A stretch of 24,278 bases of DNA, from assembly GCA_045657105.1 (NCBI GenBank), contig JAZOSN010000012.1, positions 1 through 24,278 of the forward strand, written 5' to 3'. A program made the position numbers and the translations under genes. The stretch's first letter is position 1, and each line of letters begins with the position of its first letter. This document shows positions 1 through 6,577 of the stretch, piece by piece. Below the pieces are notes generated by a model. That model was not told the DNA's origin. It ran no database searches and was given only the letters and a program-made list of their open reading frames with translations. This DNA comes from SIG672 sp045657105 (lineage in GTDB: Bacteria > Bacillota > Clostridia > Oscillospirales > CAG-272).

Positions 1-842
1 ATCTCTCTGTCGCACTCTGCGATAAAGGTACGTCCGTAGCCTACGCTTTCACCCTTTTTTATCTTTTTGACGAATACGATGTGACTCTTGAAGGTCATCG
101 CAGGTGTCAGCTTTTCCTTGGTATGTATCTCGCTTGAAGGCATATATCCGTACATCGAGATACCCATTCTGAACTGATTTCCGATAGCCTCGGGCAGATC
201 TATAAGCGCGGCACTGTTTGCACAGTGGATCTTTTCAAAGCTTACTCCGCGCTGAGCGCAGAGCCCTTGAAAGCTCTTGAATCGCTCTACCTGGGATATT
301 GCCTCGCTCTTGTCGGCAGAGTCTGAGGTTGCAAGATGAGTGAAAAGTCCGTAAGGGTATATAAAGGGAAGAGAAGCGATCTTCGCTACGGTGTCGGCAG
401 AGCCTGCATCTGCCGAAAATCCTATTCTGCCCATTCCTGTATCTACCTTTATGTTGATCCTCATATTTTTACCGAGCTTTTTTGCCGCCTCGGAGCAACC
501 TAGCGCGTCCTCATACGAGAATATCGCCGGAATAACTCCGTGCTCCGCGCAAAACGCGAATTCGTCGTGGCGCACGTAGCCGAGGATATAAATATCCTTA
601 CCGCAGGAAATATCAAGTATTTCGTGTGCCTCTTCGGGAGTTGCCACTGCAAAAGCCGAAACCGTGTCGCAAAGCGCGCGGCAGACCTCCTTTGCGCCGT
701 GACCGTAGGCGTCTGCCTTGATAACAGCCACCGACTCTGCATTTTCGGGAAGCAGAGAGGTGAGGTAGAGGGTATTCTTTTTAATAGCGTTAAGGTCTAT
801 CTCGGCAACGCCGCGATAGAATTTATCGTGTATGTTATTCAT
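1..842 (-). CDS. alr: Alanine racemase, C-terminal part beyond the window
   Basis: Fold-type III PLP enzyme that interconverts L- and D-alanine in the cytoplasm and so supplies D-Ala for peptidoglycan. The ATG (840-842) follows GGAAAGG by about 13 bases. The product begins MNNIHDKFYRGVAEIDL. AVIKADAYGHG puts the PLP-binding lysine at residue 42. RINIKVDTGMGRIG and MGISMYGYMPS are further family blocks, and VGYGRTF lies close to the left edge. About 280 codons are visible of a family length near 370, so the catalytic tyrosine region and stop codon lie outside. It sits 42 bases after mtaB in the same direction and is probably the last visible gene of the efp-CD1247-mtaB-alr unit. The identification is secure; whether it is the only racemase in the genome cannot be seen. 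Confidence 0.95.
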   Translation of the reverse strand, partial: MNNIHDKFYRGVAEIDLNAIKKNTLYLTSLLPENAESVAVIKADAYGHGAKEVCRALCDTVSAFAVATPEEAHEILDISCGKDIYILGYVRHDEFAFCAEHGVIPAIFSYEDALGCSEAAKKLGKNMRINIKVDTGMGRIGFSADAGSADTVAKIASLPFIYPYGLFTHLATSDSADKSEAISQVERFKSFQGLCAQRGVSFEKIHCANSAALIDLPEAIGNQFRMGISMYGYMPSSEIHTKEKLTPAMTFKSHIVFVKKIKKGESVGYGRTFIAECDRE

Positions 843-884
843 ATCGGATAAAGCCTTTCCGAAGTAATGAGTTGTTTTCTTTGT

Positions 885-2213
885 TCAAACTATTTTTCCG
901 TAGATAACGCCGTTTTCCTGTCTTTCTGTACGAATGCTTACGAGTTTTCCGTGCAGATCATCGGGCGCGTTCGCAATAGCGACCTCTATAAAATTCGCCG
1001 TGTGACCGATAGCACCGACAGAGTTCTTGTATTCCTCCACGATGATTTCGAGCTCCCTTTCGAGATAAGGTGCAAGAACCCTCTCGGTCATCTCGCTCCT
1101 GAGAGCTTCGAGCGATTTTACACGAGATGATTTGATCTCGGGAGAGATCTGATCCGGCATATCCGCGGCAGGCGTTCCCGGCCTTTTGGAATATGCGAAA
1201 ATGTGGAAGGAAAGCAGGTCGAGCGAGTCAAGAAAGCTTCGAGTTTGTTCGAAATCCGCGTCGGTTTCTCCCGGAAATCCGACGATTATGTCCGAGGTGA
1301 AGGTCGCGTCCTTGATCTTTTCTCTTATATATTTTATCTTTTTTTGCACCGTTTCGGTGTTGTAACGCCTTTTCATAGCGAAAAGCGTCTTGTTGCAACC
1401 GCTTTGAAGCGAAAGATGAAAGTGCGGAGCAAACGACGGTATCCTTGCAGCGCGGTTGATAAAGTCCTCGCTTATTGCAGATGGATCAAGCGAGCCAAGG
1501 CGGATACGCTTTATCTTTTCGATCTTTGCGATCTCCTCAATAAGAGAGATAAGACCGTCCTTTTTGCCGAGATCCTTTCCGTAAGCGGACACCTCAATTC
1601 CCGTGAGGACTATCTCGCGGTAGCCGTTTTCCGAAAGAACCTTCGCTTCAAAAACAACGTCCTCGGGAGCCTTGGAGCGTATTTTTCCGCGCAGTGACGG
1701 GATAATGCAGTATGCACACTTGCTCTCGCATCCGTCCTCTATTTTCAGTACGGCGCGAGTTCGCTCGCTCGCGCTTATCGACATTTTTTCAAACGGAGCG
1801 TTTTCAAGCTCGTACGAGCATATTATTTGAGTATCTTCCGTTGTATCTTCTTCGTCTATTATCTTCCGAGCGTAAGACAGTGCGAGATGCGCGGCTTTCA
1901 TTTTTTCTCTGTTTCCGCAGACCGCGGAAACTCCTTTGATTTTCAGAAGCCTTTCGGCGTCCGCCTGCGCCGAGCAACCCGTAACTATTATATACGCCTC
2001 GGGAGAGATGCTTGACATTCTGCGGATTATCTGACGTGATTTTCTTTCCGCCTCGGAGGTTACCGCGCAGGTATTGATTATGCAAATATCAACCTTTTCG
2101 CCGGAATCGCATATTTCTATACCGTTACGGCGAAGCTCTTCGGCAATAGCAGTGCTTTCGTAGCTGTTTACCTTGCACCCGAGCGTGTATAAAGACGCCT
2201 TTACCTTTCGCAC
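885..2213 (-). CDS. mtaB: tRNA N6-threonylcarbamoyladenosine(37) methylthiotransferase MtaB
   Basis: Radical-SAM methylthiotransferase that converts t6A37 to ms2t6A in ANN-decoding tRNAs. The N-terminal UPF0004 domain starts KASLYTLGCKVNSYES and has its next cysteines in INTCAVTSEAE and VTGCSAQADA, which bind the auxiliary [4Fe-4S] cluster. The radical-SAM CxxxCxxC is in CESKCAYCIIPSLRG. A TRAM-like tail (LEIIVEEYKNSVGAIGHT) closes the protein. I chose the GTG at 2211-2213 because AGGAGT (2221-2226) lies 7 bases upstream and the product starts right at the family N-terminus; the longer in-frame extension to 2405 overlaps the neighbouring gene and has no family similarity. Length 442 residues is normal. 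CKVNSYES together with the auxiliary cysteines favours MtaB over MiaB or RimO. Confidence 0.95.
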   Translation of the reverse strand: MRKVKASLYTLGCKVNSYESTAIAEELRRNGIEICDSGEKVDICIINTCAVTSEAERKSRQIIRRMSSISPEAYIIVTGCSAQADAERLLKIKGVSAVCGNREKMKAAHLALSYARKIIDEEDTTEDTQIICSYELENAPFEKMSISASERTRAVLKIEDGCESKCAYCIIPSLRGKIRSKAPEDVVFEAKVLSENGYREIVLTGIEVSAYGKDLGKKDGLISLIEEIAKIEKIKRIRLGSLDPSAISEDFINRAARIPSFAPHFHLSLQSGCNKTLFAMKRRYNTETVQKKIKYIREKIKDATFTSDIIVGFPGETDADFEQTRSFLDSLDLLSFHIFAYSKRPGTPAADMPDQISPEIKSSRVKSLEALRSEMTERVLAPYLERELEIIVEEYKNSVGAIGHTANFIEVAIANAPDDLHGKLVSIRTERQENGVIYGKIV

Positions 2214-2248
2214 GGTCCTTACTCCTTTTAAATGAAATCTTTTGAATA

Positions 2249-2284
2249 AAGCGCCCGATGTCCGTTTCCGGAAAGCGGGCGCTT
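2249..2284 (-). terminator. Hairpin between the CD1247-type gene and mtaB
   Basis: AAGCGCCCG and CGGGCGCTT pair perfectly over 9 bp around an 18-base loop that can itself fold (TCCG/CGGA). Read on the minus strand the stem follows the stop of the CD1247-type gene and leads into TTTATTC, a poor U tract. It could be a weak terminator or a processing/attenuation point that lowers mtaB-alr expression relative to efp. Confidence 0.6.
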
Positions 2285-2302
2285 CGCGTTTATAGCTCTG
2301 TC

Positions 2303-2740
2303 TTACTTGTTGCAACCTTCGCAGTCGTCTGCATCGCAGCCTTCGCACTCGTCGAGCTCGCAGATGAGCTTCTCGCCGCACTCGGGGCAGAGAATGTCGT
2401 CGCACTCGAGAAGATCCTCGTCAAGATAGATGATCTCGCCGCACTTGGGGCAAACTGCCTCGTAGTAATCCTCATCGTCATCGTCGCAGTCGCAGTCACA
2501 GTCGCACTCGTCGTCGTCGCACTCGTAAATGTCGCGCTCAACGTCGCCGAGATCGCTGTCAAGCTCTTCAACGTAATCGTTAAGATATTCAATATCCTCT
2601 TCTGCCTCGGTAACTGCAAGAGCTACGTCGTCGAGAAGGTCGATAACTGCCGCAAGGATCTTCTTTTCGGGAGTATCTGCCTTGAAATCAAGACCTTCCA
2701 TAAGTCCCTTGATGTATGCTGTCTTTTCGGTAAGTGTCAT
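2303..2740 (-). CDS. CD1247-type N-terminal domain protein with Asp/Cys-rich linker and zinc ribbon
   Basis: A 145-residue soluble protein. Residues 1 to about 75 (MTLTEKTAYIKGLMEGLDF onward) are helical and acidic and resemble the N-terminal domain named after Clostridioides CD1247, whose function is unknown to me. Then comes a stretch of Asp and Cys only (DDDECDCDCDCDDDDED, about residues 88-104), a two-knuckle zinc ribbon (CPKCGE ... CPECGE) and a second cysteine-rich tail (CEGCDADDCEGCNK). The ATG at 2738-2740 is preferred because GAGG (2751-2754) lies 10 bases upstream and because a longer start would overlap efp. It is 37 bases downstream of efp and probably cotranscribed. A metal-binding role is an inference from the cysteines. 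Confidence 0.8.
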   Translation of the reverse strand: MTLTEKTAYIKGLMEGLDFKADTPEKKILAAVIDLLDDVALAVTEAEEDIEYLNDYVEELDSDLGDVERDIYECDDDECDCDCDCDDDDEDYYEAVCPKCGEIIYLDEDLLECDDILCPECGEKLICELDECEGCDADDCEGCNK

Positions 2741-2777
2741 TTTAGCTTTACCTCGTTTCTGATATTTTGTTTGTGAT

Positions 2778-3335
2778 TTACGCTCTGGAAATGTATTCTC
2801 CGGTTCTCGTGTCGATCTTGAGAACGTCACCGATGTTGATAAAGAGCGGAACCTTGATCTGTGCGCCCGTTTCAAGAGTTGCGGGCTTGAGCGCGCCCTG
2901 AGCGGTGTTTCCTGCGAAACCGGGCTCGGTGTCGGCTACTTCAAGCTCTACGAACATAGGAGCTTCAACCGAGAATACGTTACCCTTATAGGATACTACC
3001 TTGCAGATCATTTCTTCTTTTACGAACTTGAAGTTGTCATCAAGAGTTTCCTTGTTGATGGGGAACTGCTCGTACGTTTCAAGATCCATAAAGTAGTAAA
3101 GATCGCCGTCAGAGTAAAGATACTGCATATCCTTTCTTTCGACGTATGCGTTTTCAAATTTGTCCGTAGGGCTGAAAGAGGTTTCGATAACAGCACCGGT
3201 TATTACGTTGCGGAGCTTGGTTCTTACGAAAGCTGCGCCCTTACCCGGCTTAACGTGCTGGAATTCGATTACCTGCATTACCTTTCCGTCCATTTCAAAT
3301 GTGAGACCGTTTCTGAAATCTCCGGCTACTACCAT
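2778..3335 (-). CDS. efp: Translation elongation factor P
   Basis: EF-P enters the ribosomal E site and rescues ribosomes stalled on polyproline. The 185-residue length is exactly that of the family, with a KOW-like N-terminal domain and two OB domains. The loop HVKPGKGAAFVRTK places the modifiable lysine at residue 32. The C-terminal block GDVLKIDTRTGEYISRA is typical. GGAGGT lies 8-9 bases before the ATG. No EpmA/EpmB or YmfI-like modification gene is visible nearby, so the type of lysine modification is unknown. It has its own strong promoter (3382-3410) in the gap after the M24 peptidase. M24 peptidase next to efp is a common Firmicutes pairing. Confidence 0.98.
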   Translation of the reverse strand: MVVAGDFRNGLTFEMDGKVMQVIEFQHVKPGKGAAFVRTKLRNVITGAVIETSFSPTDKFENAYVERKDMQYLYSDGDLYYFMDLETYEQFPINKETLDDNFKFVKEEMICKVVSYKGNVFSVEAPMFVELEVADTEPGFAGNTAQGALKPATLETGAQIKVPLFINIGDVLKIDTRTGEYISRA

Positions 3336-3381
3336 TGTTTAGTACCTCCAAATATTTTGAGTTAATATTAAAATACAGTTT

Positions 3382-3410
3382 ATTATAACTTATTGTGACA
3401 ATAATTTCAA
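3382..3410 (-). promoter_or_regulatory. Sigma-A promoter of efp with a palindrome in its spacer
   Basis: On the minus strand TTGAAA (3405-3410) and TATAAT (3382-3387) are separated by exactly 17 bases. The spacer holds the perfect inverted repeat TTATTGT-n-ACAATAA (3390-3404). The site is about 47 bases upstream of the efp ATG. The promoter assignment is strong by consensus; the operator is an inference. Confidence 0.8.
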
Positions 3411-3448
3411 GTCTTTTTGGCTAAAAATACAAATTATTTTCTGTTTTT

Positions 3449-4507
3449 TTAAATTTCTATAAGCTCTTTCGGGCAATTTGTGAGGTTTACCGCTCCGTTT
3501 TGCGACAGATATACCATATCCTCTATTCGGCAACCGTATTTTCCGGGTATATAAATTCCGGGCTCGCAGGTGATAACGTGAAGCGTTTCGAGCATATCTG
3601 CGCCGTAAACTCTCGGGGATTCGTGAACGTCCATTCCCACCCCGTGACCGAGCGAGTGACCGAAGCAACCTTCATATCCTTCGCCGTATATTATATCGCG
3701 CGCGACCTTGTCTGCCTCGCCGCCCGTAATTCCCGCGCGATAAGCGGCAAGAGCCTCTGTCTGCGCCCTGAGGACTGTATTATATACCTTTCTTACGTCT
3801 GCATCTGCCTTACCGATAACGACAGTTCTCGTCATATCCGAGCAGTATCCCTTGTATACCGCGCCGAAGTCCATAGTCAGAAAGCCCTTTTCGAGCTTTA
3901 CGTTTCTCGGAACGCCGTGAGGCATAGAGGACGCGCTTCCCGATACCGATATGGTGGGGAAGGATATTGCCTCCGCACCGTTTCTTCGCATAAAGAATTC
4001 AAGCTCGAGAGCGACGTCTATCTCGGTAACGCTAAGAGAGAGATATCCGAGTATGTGCTCAAACGCCGCTTCTGCTATGCGCTGAGCCTTTATCATATTT
4101 TCAACCTCGTCCTCTGTCTTGAAAACTCTGAGTCCTTCGATAAGTCCGCCGACGGGGAAAAGCTCAAATTCGGGAAGCAGTCTGCTGAGTCTTTCGCGGT
4201 CGTCGTAGGGAAGAGTCATACTCTCAAATCCGACTCGCTTTGCCGAGTTTTCTTTCAGAAAAGAGGTCATAAGCGAGGACGTGTTTCCGCGCTCGAACAT
4301 GTAGACCGTGTAGTCGCGATCTGCCTCGGCGTTTGCCGCCTCGATATATCTGAAATCTGTGAAAAGCGCCGATTTTTCGCGGGTCACGATAACGTAGCCG
4401 TCGGTAAAATCAAAGCCTGTCAGATAGCGTTGGTTTTTTTCGCAAGTTACGATGAGAGCATCGATTTCCTCGGGAAACGATGCAATAAGCCTCTCTCTTT
4501 TAGTCAT
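3449..4507 (-). CDS. Xaa-Pro aminopeptidase / M24-family metallopeptidase
   Basis: Cytoplasmic pita-bread-fold dimetal peptidase that cleaves an N-terminal residue before proline. The 352-residue protein has a creatinase-type N-terminal domain (about 1-130, KNQRYLTGFDFTDGY) and the catalytic domain after it. Metal ligands read as D213 (TMDFGAVYKGY), D224 (CSDMTRTVV), H288 (GHSLGHGVGMDVHE), E315 (CEPGIYIP) and E329 (CRIEDM), so the full set is present. The ATG at 4505-4507 gives the typical MTKRERLIAS start and has AAGGA upstream; the longer in-frame start runs through the intergenic repeat and is rejected. It lies after the endonuclease IV-like gene with an 87-base repeat-containing gap. It could be called PepP, PepQ or YqhT; family certainty is high, exact specificity is not. 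Confidence 0.93.
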   Translation of the reverse strand: MTKRERLIASFPEEIDALIVTCEKNQRYLTGFDFTDGYVIVTREKSALFTDFRYIEAANAEADRDYTVYMFERGNTSSLMTSFLKENSAKRVGFESMTLPYDDRERLSRLLPEFELFPVGGLIEGLRVFKTEDEVENMIKAQRIAEAAFEHILGYLSLSVTEIDVALELEFFMRRNGAEAISFPTISVSGSASSMPHGVPRNVKLEKGFLTMDFGAVYKGYCSDMTRTVVIGKADADVRKVYNTVLRAQTEALAAYRAGITGGEADKVARDIIYGEGYEGCFGHSLGHGVGMDVHESPRVYGADMLETLHVITCEPGIYIPGKYGCRIEDMVYLSQNGAVNLTNCPKELIEI

Positions 4508-4594
4508 AATAAAAGTCCTTTTTAGTAAAGTTTTTGGGAAAGTCTGTAACAAATTGCTTGCAATTTGTGTTACACTTATTTTCAAAAAGGGTTT
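4508..4594. repeat. Copy 1 of a small dispersed intergenic repeat
   Basis: This gap shares blocks with 16258-16371: a pepP-proximal block around taaagtttttg (4526-4536), then TTTGGGAAA (4534-4542) followed by a ct-t-ACAAA segment, and at the far end AAAAGGGTTTT (4585-4595). Its centre folds as CAAATTGC-TT-GCAATTTG (4550-4567), extended by GTAACA/TGTTAC with a 2-base bulge. The element spans from the upstream gene's stop to the Shine-Dalgarno site of the M24 peptidase gene. No ORF and no T tract of a normal terminator. Confidence 0.55.
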
Positions 4595-5443
4595 TCAGGT
4601 CAGACTCTTTAAATAGTATTTTTTCATTTCAAGAGCGTCGTGTGCCTGCGTTCCGTCTGACTCACAGATTATCCGTGGCGAATATCCGTCCTTTGCAAGA
4701 GCCTCCATAAGCGGCTCGAAGGCAGGACCGTAAACGGTATCTTCAAGCGTAAGGTGCCTTTTTTCGCCCTTTTCGGTGTATTCTATCTTAGAAAAATGGC
4801 AGTGGAGCGTGTCGGCATATTCATATCCGAGAGCTTTGCCGATAGTGTCGAAAACGCGTCTGTAATCGTCCTCGGTAACGAAATAGTTGCCGATGTTTCT
4901 CGCGTTCAGATGCCCGAAATCGACGACGGGGCAGAGTCTGGGATCAAGACGGCAGATTTCAAGCACCTCTTCGAGCGTGCCGAGCTGACCGAGCTTACCC
5001 ATCGTTTCAAGACCGAAGCGGATCTTGGTATCGGGAAATGCTTTAAGCGCTTTATATACCGTGTCCTTTGAAAGCGCGATGCCTTCCTCTCTTGATATTT
5101 TGGTTGCGCTTCCCATATGGATCACGATGGTATCCGCGCCGAGCGCCTCGGAAGCGTCCAGACTTTGACCGATATACGAAAGGCTTTTCAGTCTTTTTTC
5201 GGGATCTATACCCGAAAGCGAGATGAAATAAGGCGTGTGGAAGGACATCTTTATATTGTATTTTTTCGCTTCCGCACCGATTTTTGCAAAGGTTTCGAGG
5301 CTTCCCGCAACGCCGTTGCCTGCCGAGTATTCGTAGGCGTCAAGTCCCATTTCGGCTACCCATTTCGGCGCCTGATAGGTGTGTTTGAGTCCTGACTCGT
5401 AAAATGCTTTACTGTTACCACTTGGCCCAAACAGTGTGCTCAT
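4595..5443 (-). CDS. Endonuclease IV-like TIM-barrel protein (AP endonuclease 2 family)
   Basis: A 282-residue sugar-isomerase/endonuclease IV-type TIM barrel. Metal-ligand blocks seen in order are SFHTPYF, DTIVIHMGS, FGLETMGK, PVVDFGHLNA, LHCHFSKIEY and IICESDG, matching the spacing of the His/Glu/Asp ligands of the trinuclear zinc site in Nfo. That makes a role in abasic-site repair likely, although divergent members of this superfamily act on other substrates. The opening TLFGPSGNSKAFYESG is characteristic of the family, so I keep the ATG at 5441-5443 even though it overlaps the 3' end of the yqeG-type gene by 29 bases; GGAGG (5456-5460) lies 12 bases upstream inside that gene. The overlap implies cotranscription and probably translational coupling. 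Confidence 0.88.
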   Translation of the reverse strand: MSTLFGPSGNSKAFYESGLKHTYQAPKWVAEMGLDAYEYSAGNGVAGSLETFAKIGAEAKKYNIKMSFHTPYFISLSGIDPEKRLKSLSYIGQSLDASEALGADTIVIHMGSATKISREEGIALSKDTVYKALKAFPDTKIRFGLETMGKLGQLGTLEEVLEICRLDPRLCPVVDFGHLNARNIGNYFVTEDDYRRVFDTIGKALGYEYADTLHCHFSKIEYTEKGEKRHLTLEDTVYGPAFEPLMEALAKDGYSPRIICESDGTQAHDALEMKKYYLKSLT

Positions 5444-5954
5444 AATCTATCTTTGCCTCCGTATGTTCTTTTAAGTATTTTTTGACAGTTCTCCTTTCCA
5501 AAAGACGCTTGGTCTTAAAGAAAAGATTGGTCTTGTCCTTGATCGGGGGCACGAGTATCGTATGTATTCCCGATCTGTTTCCTGCCAGAATGTCGGTGAG
5601 TATCTGATCGCCGAGTGCGGCGGTGTGCTCCTTACCCTCGCCGAGCGCTTCGATTGCTCGAAGCATCGTCTTAATAAGCGGCTTGTGCGCGTTCGGAAAG
5701 GCGTGATAGCCGAGCGAGCGGTTGAAAAGCTCGACTCTGTCGCCCTTGTTGTTAGATATGAAGGCGACCTTTATTCCTGCCTCTTCAAGGCTCTTAAACC
5801 ATTTCAGGAGCTTTTCGGTCGGCTCGGGATCGTCGTATGTGACGAGCGTGTTGTCGATATCACTGACGATTGCCTTTATTGAGTTTTCTTTCAGAAACTC
5901 GGGCGTTATTTCGTATATATTCTGAAAAAAGCTGTTAGGTGTGAGAATTGACAT
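5415..5954 (-). CDS. yqeG: YqeG family HAD IIIA-type phosphatase
   Basis: A 179-residue HAD-superfamily phosphatase. Motif I is VSDIDNTLV with nucleophile D32 and acid/base D34; motif II is FISNN; the conserved lysine is in NAHKPL; motif III is ALGDQILTDILAGNRSG. The short form with a C-terminal basic tail fits the YqeG branch. In Firmicutes yqeG often neighbours ribosome-assembly and shikimate genes; here it heads a unit with an endonuclease IV-like gene and an M24 peptidase. GAGGAAA lies 8 bases before the ATG, and an extended -10 promoter sits just upstream. Substrate is not known to me. Confidence 0.93.
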   Translation of the reverse strand: MSILTPNSFFQNIYEITPEFLKENSIKAIVSDIDNTLVTYDDPEPTEKLLKWFKSLEEAGIKVAFISNNKGDRVELFNRSLGYHAFPNAHKPLIKTMLRAIEALGEGKEHTAALGDQILTDILAGNRSGIHTILVPPIKDKTNLFFKTKRLLERRTVKKYLKEHTEAKIDYEHTVWAKW

Positions 5955-5983
5955 AAAATTTCCTCAAAACAATTATTTACCTT

Positions 5984-6012
5984 ATTTTATCACAAAATCA
6001 AAAATAAGGCAA
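5984..6012 (-). promoter_or_regulatory. Sigma-A promoter of the yqeG unit
   Basis: On the minus strand TTGCCT (6007-6012), a 17-base spacer and TAAAAT (5984-5989) preceded by TG in the extended -10 position. It lies about 30 bases upstream of the yqeG ATG. A 9-bp inverted repeat, CCTTATTTT/AAAATAAGG (5980-5988 and 6001-6009), overlaps it. Confidence 0.6.
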
Positions 6013-6023
6013 TAGAAAAAGAA

Positions 6024-6051
6024 GAATATTATCATATTTTTTGCAAATATA
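6024..6051 (+). promoter_or_regulatory. Candidate forespore (sigma-G/F type) promoter of spoVAC
   Basis: GAATA (6024-6028), 15 bases, then CAAATATA (6044-6051), ending 30 bases before the spoVAC ATG. GAATA fits the -35 of forespore sigma factors; the -10 is only a partial match. The same GAATA-N15-CAAA arrangement occurs before spoVAD, which is the main reason to list it. Confidence 0.3.
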
Positions 6052-6081
6052 TAAGACAAATAAAATCAGTAGGTGGTAAAA

Positions 6082-6534
6082 ATGTACGCAAAGGACACAG
6101 ATAAAAAATATTATCCGAAATACGCCGCAAAGCGCGCCGATAAGTCTAAATTCGCCATAAACGTTCTGAAAGCGTTTCTGATCGGCGGCTCGATATGTAC
6201 GCTCGGACAGCTTTTTTTCGAGATATACGCCGCGCTCGGTGTAAGCACCGATACCTCGCGCACGCTCGCCTCGATAAGTATAGTGGTACTCACGGCGATC
6301 CTTACCGGATTTGGAATATTCGATAATATTGCCAAGCACGCGGGCGCGGGAACGCTCGTGCCGATAAGCGGATTTGCGAACTCGGTCGTTGCGCCTGCTA
6401 TCGACAATAAAGCCGAGGGTTGGGTACTCGGGCTCGGCGCAAAGATATTCATAATCGCGGGTCCCGTTATCTGCTACGGAGTAGCGGCAAGCGTTGCCTG
6501 CGGAGTTGTTTACTTTATAGTTAGAATGTTTTGA
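6082..6534 (+). CDS. spoVAC: Stage V sporulation protein AC
   Basis: Small polytopic membrane protein of the forespore inner membrane; SpoVAC forms a mechanosensitive-like channel in the SpoVA complex that moves dipicolinic acid into the spore and out at germination. The 150-residue product has a basic cytoplasmic start (MYAKDTDKKYYPKYAAKRA) and four hydrophobic stretches (about 24-50, 62-80, 92-112 and 124-150). The block HAGAGTLVPISGFANSVVAPAID is the family signature. ATG at 6082-6084 is preferred, with AGGTGG 5 bases before it; a GTG 9 bases upstream would lie in that ribosome site. Normally spoVAD follows directly; here it is 5.3 kb away. Confidence 0.97.
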   Translation: MYAKDTDKKYYPKYAAKRADKSKFAINVLKAFLIGGSICTLGQLFFEIYAALGVSTDTSRTLASISIVVLTAILTGFGIFDNIAKHAGAGTLVPISGFANSVVAPAIDNKAEGWVLGLGAKIFIIAGPVICYGVAASVACGVVYFIVRMF

Positions 6535-6540
6535 CAAGAT

Positions 6541-6568
6541 AAAAGGCTTGCCGCTTGGCAAGCCTTTT
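6541..6568. terminator. Bidirectional terminator between spoVAC and the lipoprotein gene
   Basis: AAAAGGCTTGCC and GGCAAGCCTTTT pair perfectly over 12 bp around GCTT. It lies 6 bases after the spoVAC stop on the plus strand and 9 bases after the lipoprotein stop on the minus strand, with T/A runs on both sides, so it can end transcripts of both convergent genes. Confidence 0.9.
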
Positions 6569-6577
6569 AAGTTTGCT

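Noticed and set aside
2214..2405. N-terminal extension of mtaB to an upstream ATG
   Set aside because: The extension is Arg-rich antisense-like sequence across a hairpin and the neighbouring gene; the GTG at 2213 has an ideal ribosome site.
2741..2875. N-terminal extension of the CD1247-type protein
   Set aside because: It would overlap the 3' end of efp and has no family similarity; the ATG at 2740 has GAGG upstream.
3500..4525. Long plus-strand open frame opposite the M24 peptidase gene
   Set aside because: The minus strand encodes a complete peptidase with all metal ligands; the plus frame has no family-like sequence or ribosome site.
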